Part shown: piece after piece, positions 55,803 to 64,000 of the stretch
How the letters are laid out: the number at the start of each line of letters is the position of its first letter
Numbering within the stretch: the stretch's first letter is position 1
Assembly: GCF_000204055.1 (NCBI RefSeq)
Contig: NW_006768780.1
Location: forward strand, 579,072-643,071
Reading direction: 5' to 3'
DNA from: Melampsora larici-populina 98AG31
Taxonomy: Eukaryota; Basidiomycota; Pucciniomycetes; Pucciniales; Melampsoraceae
DNA: 64,000 nucleotides
Program-made: the position numbers and the translations under genes
The notes under the pieces: model-generated
Seen by the model: the letters and a program-made list of their open reading frames with translations, nothing else
Told to the model about the DNA's origin: nothing
The model's database searches: none

Positions 55803-56777
55803 TTACGTCTCTGCCTTACTAGGTTTGTCTCTTCCACTAATAGCCGCTAACTGAGCCTCTAATTCATGAACACACGCCTTATAATTCTGCCTTCCTTTTC
55901 CTTTTATATCATTTCTAATATCCGGACAATCACGTGATAAATTACCTTGAGCATTGCAAGTAAAACAAAGACCTGACCGCATCCTCCTGATTCTCTCCTC
56001 CTCAGACAAGCAAACAAAATTTGCTGAGGCATCCATTGTGTTGGGGTCAGGGGAGGGGGTACCAGAGCTGAATGAGACGGTGCCAACACTGTGAATCTTT
56101 CTGTTGATTTTGATGGCAAGGTTTGCAATTTGTTCAATAGAGGTAAAGTCTTCTTGAACCATCACCATCACTACCTGGAGTTCTTTTTTCAGACCATGTT
56201 TGTATTGGTTGATCAGAGTTGGGGTTTCCCATCCGGTGGCTGCTGCTTGTACGTTGAACTCATGGGTATAGGCTGCTACACTAGTCTTTTGAGATAAAGC
56301 TCTAATAGCATGTCCAGCCTTTGACTTCTTTTTGGTGTCAAAATACATTAAAATTCTCACAAATAGGTCAAATGTGACCAGATGAGTAGTAGATTTGTTG
56401 AACAGTCTCAATGATAAAGGTTGGGCCCAGCTGCTAGCAGCGCCAGTCAGGTAAGATAGCACAAAAACTACCTTATCACGGTTGTCCTTGAACAGATATG
56501 GATGTGCCAACATGTAAAGTTGGACTTGGCTAGCAAATATTTCAGCCAGACCTCCTTGTATGCTGCTAAACTTATCAGGTGTAGCAACCTTGGAACCTTT
56601 GGGACTCGAGGAAATGGGATTCAGGTTAAGAGTCGGTGGCACAGTAGGCATTGAGCTAGAAGCAGGTTGATTGCAGGATTCAATCTCCACAAGGCAAGCT
56701 TTGGCTTGCTGGTATTCAACATCAGCTTGCCCGCATAGCATTCTCTCTTCCACTAGGGATGCAGTGAGCTCATTCAA
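55803..56777 (-). CDS. Orphan Ty3/gypsy Gag-like protein, 324 residues
   Basis: Intact frame homologous to the Gag of the complete element at 1813: both share KxATPxKF, an LSYLTGAASSWAQPL-type segment and a C-terminal zinc knuckle, here CFTCNAQGNLSRDC (C-x2-C-x4-N-x4-C). At the position of the knuckle histidine there is asparagine, so the CCHC motif is incomplete. No protease, reverse transcriptase or LTR is seen nearby. It ends with a clean TAA/TGA-type stop after KPSKAET. Either a truncated relic that happens to remain open or a co-opted gag; a frame of this length surviving decay is notable. The GTG/ATG start is uncertain. Confidence 0.75.
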   Translation of the reverse strand: MNELTASLVEERMLCGQADVEYQQAKACLVEIESCNQPASSSMPTVPPTLNLNPISSSPKGSKVATPDKFSSIQGGLAEIFASQVQLYMLAHPYLFKDNRDKVVFVLSYLTGAASSWAQPLSLRLFNKSTTHLVTFDLFVRILMYFDTKKKSKAGHAIRALSQKTSVAAYTHEFNVQAAATGWETPTLINQYKHGLKKELQVVMVMVQEDFTSIEQIANLAIKINRKIHSVGTVSFSSGTPSPDPNTMDASANFVCLSEEERIRRMRSGLCFTCNAQGNLSRDCPDIRNDIKGKGRQNYKACVHELEAQLAAISGRDKPSKAET

Positions 56778-56851
56778 TTGGTGTTAAATGCTCTCCATTC
56801 AGATTCCGCTATGTTCAGGGTTGACATCAGCATTGCAAGTGTTAGTAACAG

Positions 56852-57057
56852 CACTGCCAACATTTTTACCTCGGATCTCACAATCTGAGGTATCTTTGGG
56901 TCTAAAACCTTGGACAGCTCTTGTCTGAGGATTTGATCCGAGCCAGTTCATGGCACAAGTGATTTCCTCGGATTGAAACCTCAGACAGGATTTATCTGAG
57001 GATTTGCATCTGATGAAGCCTTGGATGTCTCAATCCGAGGCAAACATGTTGGCAGTG
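56852..57057. mobile_element. CACTG-ended MITE, copy 3 (206 bp)
   Basis: CACTGCCAACATTTTTACCT at the left and, inverted, CACTGCCAACATGTTTGCCT at the right, with repeated CCTCGGAT/ATCCGAGG motifs inward. CAG is duplicated on both sides (56849-56851, 57058-57060). First eight bases identical to copies 1 and 2, then diverges: a related subfamily. Confidence 0.9.
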
Positions 57058-57060
57058 CAG

Positions 57061-58225
57061 CGTTGACAAAGGGTAACAATGGGTCGGTATCAGGTGCAGA
57101 TGTGCTTGTATCAGACTTGATGTTGCCAAATGGAAGACTGCTGAATGTAGGTGATGTGGTGGTGTGGGGTTTGCAGTTATAATCTGGAGGTAGTTGGTGA
57201 AAATGGAGTATTGGCTTTTTAAGGTTAGTGCATCTACTAAATCTAATCTATCAATCTTGAGATGTAATGTTCTGATATTCTGTATCAATCTAATCAATAA
57301 GGTTTTTCCAGGGAAATCTTAATCTGACTTTGTTCTGAATTCTAAAAATTGTGTTTGATTGTATAGTTCCTTGGATTCCATCTATAGATCTGACAATATG
57401 TTATGGTCTGGATATGGGTCTTTGACAACGGGGTGCAAGCTATCTGATCTGGGTCTTGTGTATCCTGATCTATGGTGATTGTCCAATGAGGGAAAAGGGA
57501 GAAGTACAACGTGGAGTTCTAGAGTACTAATTCATCCCGTCCCGTGACATGTAACTGTGAGCCTTTCAACCAATGTCACCCGTGTATGGGTTATGACAGG
57601 CCAGCAGGTTTTCTAGGACTCACTGCACCCCTTGAATATTACACACCCTCTTTTGGATTACAGAGCTTGTCATTTTTTCATGTCCCAAAGAGTACATAGC
57701 GCACATGAATAGCAATTGATCAGGAAAATTTTCACCTCAACATTCTTGTGCTGCAGTCAGTGGGAATAGAGGATCAATTAAGTTCTTAATAATAATGAGG
57801 AAGAACATATTGAACTGGGGTGCACATTTTCAGTTGGGCACAGGGAATCTTATACAAAAATGAGAACAGTTGGAAGTCAAGAGATGATCCATCATGGACT
57901 ATGCCAATATGATAAATGTATCTCTTGATAGGAATGTCACAGGTGCCCATGCTACTACTAGGCTTTAGCTACTTAAACATATCTAGCACAGCTGACACTG
58001 ACAGTAATTGAAGCGCGGTCTAGGGTTGTGACCCAGACCCAACCCCGCCCGGCTGACTATGCGCAAGCCTATTCTTGGGGCTGACAGTACCAGCCCCGGG
58101 GCACTCAAAGTGAGGGTCAGAATTTGCCCGCGGCGCCCCGGGTGTCCAACCCAGCAGGGCTGCCAACCCTTTTAAACCCTTTTTCCGCTGGAAAGCTCAC
58201 AATTTCTTTTTATTTTCTAAGTCAG
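57061..58225. other. Non-coding stretch, nothing recognised
   Basis: No gene supported. Confidence 0.4.
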
Positions 58226-58600
58226 TCCCTACTCAAAGCTAAGGCTGAGCCTGAAACCCCAAATGTTGGGGGTGGGGGTTCAACGGGGTAATTTTCTCTC
58301 CTGATGACAGAACGGCCCCCAACCCTGGATCTCCGCCGGGGTTTTTTTTACAACAAACGCAGAACGGGTCCCGGACCGACAGACAAAAGTCCCCGGGTAG
58401 CTGGGGGATATAATCCCCGATAATCCCCTGCTACCCGGGGACTCCCGTCAAGTACTAGGATCAATTTTTTCTGCCTGGCAGAACGACCCCCGGACCGACT
58501 ATCCCCCAGGGTATTGGAGTTCAATACAGGCTGGCCCGACCCCCGATCCCGCCGGGAATACCCCGGGGTATCCCCAATCCCCTGGGGTTCGGGGCTCATC
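58226..58600. repeat. GC-rich palindromic repeat zone
   Basis: AGTCCCCGGGTAGC (58389-58402) pairs perfectly with its complement at 58430-58443. The motif CAGAACGRCCCCCRRACC recurs at about 58308, 58361 and 58481, and further CCCCGGG/CCCTGGGG palindromes follow. Composition is strikingly GC-rich compared with the rest of the window. Confidence 0.8.
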
Positions 58601-58629
58601 CTTACGAGTCAAAGCTTTTATACAAAGTA

Positions 58630-59375
58630 TGGTGGCTGTGGAGCGCCAATTGAGTCAAAACCACCAAAAGCACAAATTCTACATGAAACCTCGGCAGAAA
58701 GCCCCGCTGAGCCTGTCCCAATCCTGAGTCCGCTGAGGTCCGCTGGCCTGGGAACAGAGATCCCCTCATTCGACTTAATTTTGTGCGATTATTCAGCTTT
58801 CTATTCTCGTTTGTGGCAACTCATCTATACTTTTTGAGTCCTGATTTTTCAAGTATTGCAGAGCAAGCAAAGAAAATGTAACCCAGAAATGTCCATTCAC
58901 AAATTGTGTAGTTCCCCCCCAAAACCTATGAAGATCACCTTTCATGAAAGCATCATGGGGGTCTTGTTGAGACAATGATGATTATCCAAACACATAGTAA
59001 CACACTTTACCATGTTATCTGATGATTGGGATACATAATTTGTTCAATATGATGAAGGGTTTATTGATCAATCAACACAACACGGCTTTTCTAGAGCGGT
59101 CATTCAAAAAGAATCTCTTCGCATGCTCCACCTAACATATGAATTTAGGATGATCTCCTATAGCTGATATGAAGAAAGGGATGATTCACATTGATCAAGT
59201 TTGCTGCATAAGAATCACACTGTCAAAGAGGACACCTGGGGGTGACGACGGGTAAAGTGTTGTCCGAGGCAGTGGACTCTGGGTCGGGATAGGCTCAACG
59301 GGGCTTTCTGAGGGTGTTTCATGTACATTTTTTGCTTTTTGGGGTTTTGACTCATTTGGCGCTCCACAGCCACCG
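58630..59375. mobile_element. Inverted-repeat element with about 112-bp arms
   Basis: GGTGGCTGTGGAGCGCCAA near 58631 matches, inverted, the sequence ending at 59374. The arms continue through GAGTCAAAACC and AGAAAGCCCCG to about 58742 and 59264. TA lies on each side (58628-58629, 59376-59377). It may be a large Tc1-like or unclassified non-autonomous element; the interior is non-coding. Confidence 0.6.
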
Positions 59376-59736
59376 TAACAATGCCTCCTTCGAGTTGAAG
59401 TACAAGATTGTACCCTTTTCAAGCGTTGTTTGCTCCAACATCGAGTGCTTTCTGCTCTCACAACAATTCAGGGCCTGCCCTGGTAGCCCCTGTGTGTTTT
59501 TCAGAGGTACTTGGGTCTTCCCAAGGCCGGGATTGGCCCTTGAGGTAGCCCCGTCACCCTCAAAGTCGGGTCACAGCCCCAGCGCAGTCACGACTCACCG
59601 AAGGTAGGTGGTCACGTGACAAAATTTGAAATTATGGTTTGTGACAGAATCGTCGCGTGAAGCGGATCAAAGCTAACCAAAACTCAAGACAGCACAGAAA
59701 GAAGTTTTGAAAGCAGTCCAGTCACAAAACAGAAAG
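59376..59736. other. Promoter-side stretch of paralogue B
   Basis: No gene seen. Contains the GC-rich tail of the preceding element and the presumed promoter of the F-box/LRR-like gene. Confidence 0.4.
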
Positions 59737-61515
59737 ATGGTGAGGAAATCAAAACAAGTCAAAGTATCATCCAAACCTTTACATTCAGCGGGCACTTCAA
59801 CTACGACGCCACCTTTACCGGATCTCACTCAAGGGAAGTTGTCATGTATGACCGCCGAGATCATAAAGATGATCCTTTACTGGATCAATCATCTTCCTTC
59901 AACTCAGCAAAAACCTCGAAATCAACGGACTCATCCCATTCACAACGAAAACGATGATAAAGACAAGGACATTCGAGGCCTTCAAAAATTTCGGAAACAA
60001 ACTCACAGTTCGTTGAGCAAATCTACTACTCTATGTCCCTTCATGCACGATCGATGTGACAATCCTTGACCCTTCTCCTTCTACGCACATTTATGTGCCA
60101 TCATATACTCCTCTCACAATAAAACACATTCTTGAACTTTCAAAGGTAACCCAATGGACGATATCCGATCGCTGGCCTCAGTTAATCGTTTCTTCTATGG
60201 GATATGTACTCCTTATCTTTTCGAGGTAACTTTCCTCTCTAATCATCATCCTATTCTCACGATTCAGTTACCTATGTACTCACTTTGATATCCGTTCCAG
60301 GCCTTAGATTTCCAAGGTTTTACAGTGAATAGATTAAAATCCACACTCAAAGAAACTATTAAAAAACATCCAGATCATGTTGGAAAACTCCGGTGGAGAG
60401 TTTCAGACTCTAAATCCGCTTTAGAGGAAGGCAAAGAATTACGGCGTGCCAAAAAAAATCGCTACGACTCAACTTGGACTTCACAGTGGGGTCCGAAGTC
60501 GCGATCTGGAGTTTTACTTCAAATCTTGAAATCTTGTCCGAATCTCGTCGATCTGGACATCGATCTGGATCCCAATCTTCTTATGCCTACCAAAACTCCA
60601 GACGCAATGGACTCCAGAGACTTTCAAGACTCTTCAAGATCGTCTGTAGATCGAATGCCAAACATATTTATCAAACCCATCTCTCAACTAACGTCACTTA
60701 CTCATCTTTCACTAAAATCTCCAAGTAACCGACTGCCTTACAAAGAAACCTTTCTAGTAGACATTCTAGCAAACCTTCATCAACTCCAAAGTTTCGCTTG
60801 TTCAAGGATTGCTAATGCTCCTCTGAGCCAGCGACAAACTCAATCACCACTTGGAAAACATCTCGCTTCGCTTACTCACCTTGTCGAATTACATCTTCAC
60901 GAAGCAGGATGTTTGGATGCCAGGTGGAACCAATATAAATGGAAAGGTTCCTTGAGGGCGTTATCGTTGATAGATTGCGATCCAATCCCGATCTTAGATT
61001 TACACGTTTTTGTTGAACTTTTTAAGTCGACCTTAACGACTCTTGTATTGGTTAGGGTTACCACGCATCTCCCACGGTTTGGTCCAGAGTCTACAATCCG
61101 ATTCAAATTACCTAGACTCACTAATCTAGAAATCTCATCTTGGTCCCTGGTTGATTTCCCAAGAGCTTTTCAAGATTCAAAGAACCTCTCATGGCTCTCG
61201 TTAGGTACCAGTGAATTTACCGAAGATGAGGATTTAGAAGGTTTAGTTCACGATCGACTTTGGCCTAAGCTTAAAACACTTGAGATTACCAATCATGAGT
61301 GGTCCCACCGTGAAGATTTTTCAGAACTAGAAGACTTGTGCGAGAAATATAGAATTGAGCTTATCTTGAATGTGTCATTTATTCCTTCGGATGAAGAGGA
61401 TGGGATGTATGGTTATGGTAATATTAATGACGATCTCTATGACGACGAATATTATGAACGACGGCCACGATGTGCTTATGCTGATTCGAATGACGGCTGG
61501 GACTCAGATTTTTAA
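59737..61515 (+). CDS. F-box/LRR-like protein, paralogue B (frame breaks near N-terminus)
   Basis: Main exon 60301-61515 (acceptor CCAG, donor GTAACT at about 60228) encodes about 404 residues closely related to paralogue A: ALDFQGFTVNRLKSTLKETI, CPNLVDLDIDLDPNLLMP, ISQLTSLTHLSLKSPSNRLP, LTHLVELHLHEAGCLDARWN, LPRLTNLEISSWSLVDFPRA, LWPKLKTLEITN. Unlike A it carries a C-terminal acidic/tyrosine tail (NDDLYDDEYYERR). Upstream, MVRKSKQVKVSSK and LSCMTAEIIKMILYWINHLP give the F-box-like start, and DIRSLASVNRFFYGICTPYL its end, but these lie in different frames with stops between (about 60055-60150), so the 5' half is broken or has unrecognised introns. Probably a substrate receptor type protein; function unknown. 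Confidence 0.6.
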
Positions 61516-62500
61516 CTGGATTCCTCTGATTCGGATTATCATCTGTATTGAGATTTTGGTTCAGGTTATGAAGTCCCTTTTGGACGGTGAAACACGATGT
61601 CGACTTCTCGATGCAAGGTGTTAGGTGTTGTGTTTCAAGTCACACTGGGCAATACATCAAGACGTCGATGTTGGATGCACTTACGATTATTGAATCAACT
61701 ATCAAGGAATTCAGAATTATGAATACAATTGAATCATCACTAACATGTCAATGAGTTCACAGAGCAATGCTAATTGAATGAATTCCTGTTTAGAATTTCC
61801 ATTTCCTGATTGATTATTTCTTACGCTTTCCTTTATCATGTTGTACAAAGTTTGCTTTTGCTGTTTCTGCTCTGTTTATGTCCGTAAATCGTCACCTCGT
61901 TCTATTCATTTCATCCTATATTTTCATGCTATAAATCACATTTCTATTATACTACTCTAATAGCCACAACAACTGATAGTGTGGAAAGCAATTCCTATGA
62001 TCACGTCTTAATCTCATATCATTTTTTTTATTATTACATTAGATCAACTCACAACAGAAAAAAGAAAAGATCCATAAATCACACTCTTCAATTTTTATCA
62101 AGGCATGTGGACTCAAGACAAATAATCAAAATCATCATTTCAATTCAAATTATCACTATATGGATCTTGTTATTCTCAATGAACATCAATCTTACATTCA
62201 AAATGGTATATTTTATACAGACATAGAAGTTCAAATAAAAACAATACATACAAAAAAGATAAATAAATGAGATACATACATACCTTGGAAAAAAAAAGAG
62301 GGTCAAAAATTGAAAATGTCAACATTGATGTTACACAAATAAGATTAGAATTGATGAATCAAGAATGAAAACTCACCTAGTAGATTAATCAATCCCCAAA
62401 CAGTTGATCTACAAGAAAGAAGTCAAGAATTGAAATTGGAATCTATGCAGCTATGAACTAACATTAAAGCAAGTCAGGAGAAAGTGGAGAAGTCAGTTTA
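61516..62500. other. Non-coding AT-rich stretch
   Basis: No gene supported downstream of paralogue B. Confidence 0.45.
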
Positions 62501-62529
62501 AATGATGCAACAGAATAGAAGGAACAAAA

Positions 62530-63640
62530 AACTTACCTAAATGATCAAGAAGTCGAAATTAAAATTGAAGTCAAGAGAGTTGAAAATTGATTAAGAAGGC
62601 CTACAATCAAATTTAAATGAATTGATCTTAAACAATTGATGCAAAGTTCAAAATCGAATGACAGACAAATAAAGAAACAATATAACTTGTCATTATTGTG
62701 TAAGAGAGTGGAGAAAAATGTTAAGAACAGACCTCAAAATCAAAATCTAGATAGACAAAGATGAAAGAGAAAGTAACAAAAGACTTACAAGATAGATCAG
62801 AGCTCAAGATCGAAATTGAATTGAATGTTTATGAAGATTGTAGTTGAAACAGGCTGAGATCGAAATGGAGTTGGTGTAGTTAGAGACTGAATTGATTGAT
62901 ATTGAAGTGAAGGTGGTTAGAGTTGAGTAGTGATCGAGATAGAGGGGTCCTATGGAAGCTTTTGTTTCAACTTATCAAATAGATACCTAGAAGCGAAATG
63001 AAAAGGGAATCAAAATTTTAAACAAAGAAGATAAAGTTAGTAAACAAGAACAAACAAAGATAAAGAAATGAAAGAACTTACTTAAATGAAGATCAAGATC
63101 AAAGGTCAGAATCGAAACTGAATCCATCAATCTATTCATCAGATACAATAAGAATAGAAAAAAAAAAGGAAACAGAATAGACATTCGATTTTGAGGTCTG
63201 AAGTTAAAACTAATGAAAAACTTAATAGAAGGATCGATTTTGAGGGTTTAAATTGAGATAGAGAAAGAGGGTGGTGTCAGTGTTGTGCAAGATGAATAGT
63301 AGAAAGAAAGTTAAGAGAGAAAAGACTTACATATTTATCAAGATCTAAATCAAAGATCAGAATCGAAATCGAAACTAAATAGGAATTCGATTTTGAGGTC
63401 CAAAGTTAAAACTAATGAAAACAAAGAAAGGAGGTAAAGGAGTCAGTATGAGAACAAACAAAGAAGTGAATGGGAAAAGAAACTTACTTAAATGATGTCA
63501 AAATCGAAATCTAAATACATAAAGTCAAGGATGGGATAGTGTAGAAGGAGAGAAAAGAAATTGAACTTACATTGTAAATCGATGGTGTGAAGATCGAGCT
63601 GGAGCTTGAGGATGAAGTGCGATCGAGAGGTCCTGAAAAT
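62530..63640 (-). repeat. Degenerate repeats resembling exon-end/donor modules
   Basis: Read on the minus strand, segments such as TTTCGATTTTGA...TTTAAGTAAGTT recur at about 62530, 62784, 63077, 63326, 63481 and 63567, each ending in a GTAAG(T) donor-like site. Clear direct repeats: ATTCGATTTTGAGGTC.. AAGTTAAAACTAATGAAAA at 63184 and 63388, and AAAGATCAGAATCGAAA-type strings at 63095 and 63350. No long reading frame. Either a low-complexity duplicated region or a multi-exon non-coding/5' untranslated array. Confidence 0.5.
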
Positions 63641-64000
63641 CGAAATCTAAACAACTAGAGAGAAGAGATGAGTGAAAGAAAGAAAAAAAAAGGGAGTCAA
63701 CACAGATCATGAACAAGTTAATAAAAGGATGAGCAGTAAAAAACAGGGTACTTAGCTGTTTTGAAATAAAACTAAATCGAAAATCAAAGTGAATCTGGTG
63801 ATGTCGTGATTTGAACATAGAGGCCCGATCGGAGATGAAGTCGAAATTGGAAAGGGAGGAGGGAGTGATCAGGAGGTTTTTTCTTAAATGTATTGGTCTC
63901 GTTTTTTTTGTCTCGTTCGTGTCTGTGTGTGTGAAATCGTGTGTGTTTTTCTTTTTTTTGTGATTCATCTAGAGTTTTTTGGGGAATCTCAGCCGAATAC

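Noticed and set aside
63567..63968. 133-codon minus-strand frame rich in F, S, L, H
   Set aside because: Composition mirrors the purine-rich repeat region; no recognisable domain, although a 5' exon of a gene beyond the edge cannot be excluded.
1..64000. CRISPR arrays, bacterial-type operons, riboswitches or rRNA genes
   Set aside because: None seen; intron-bearing genes and transposon content are fungal.

Overview
This 64 kb window looks like a chromosomal segment of a basidiomycete fungus, most probably a rust (Pucciniales; Melampsora is a reasonable guess, not proven). The reasons are: AT-rich DNA, many short introns (about 42-110 bp, mostly GTAAGT/GTGAGT donors), basidiomycete-type KDZ and hAT transposons, chromodomain Ty3 retrotransposons, a paralogous F-box/LRR-like family, and three small secreted cysteine-containing proteins of the effector-candidate type. 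A 100-base run of N at 542-641 shows it comes from a scaffolded assembly.

Layout. 0-10 kb is repeat-rich: a CACTG-ended MITE, an interstitial telomere-like block, a complete Ty3/gypsy chromovirus (1253-7246, identical LTRs, target duplication CATAT) and two further MITEs. 11-15 kb holds decayed genes (a PXA-like fragment, a diphthine-ammonia ligase remnant), a Tc1-type MITE and a 113-bp tandem repeat. 15.4-18.1 kb is a KDZ-type transposase gene, followed by a convergent five-exon gene with a cysteine/histidine cluster (18.15-19.98 kb). 20.3-24.75 kb is a decayed hAT transposon carrying a nested MITE. 25-30.5 kb has one small secreted protein, a decayed unknown gene and palindromic repeats.

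The gene-rich part starts near 30.7 kb: a 6-phosphogluconolactonase-like beta-propeller protein, a divergently transcribed 75-aa protein, a four-exon secreted protein (34305-35009), a ten-cysteine secreted protein (36580-36993), a CBP6/UQCC2-like complex III assembly factor, a STEEP1-like protein, the endocytic actin adaptor SLA2/HIP1R (nine exons, 43296-47201), and urease accessory GTPase UreG (seven exons, 50164-51561). 52-61.5 kb has two related F-box/LRR-like genes, both with frame breaks near the N-terminus, separated by an orphan retroviral-type gag, a third CACTG MITE and a GC-rich palindromic zone. The last 2 kb is a purine-biased series of repeated modules that resemble exon ends with splice donors on the minus strand.

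The housekeeping genes do not form a pathway or operon. Most of the biology visible here is transposon biology: at least ten non-autonomous elements with recognisable inverted ends and target duplications sit around or inside host and transposon genes. The best mechanistic signals are in the chromovirus: a self-priming primer-binding site and a textbook -1 frameshift signal between gag and pol.
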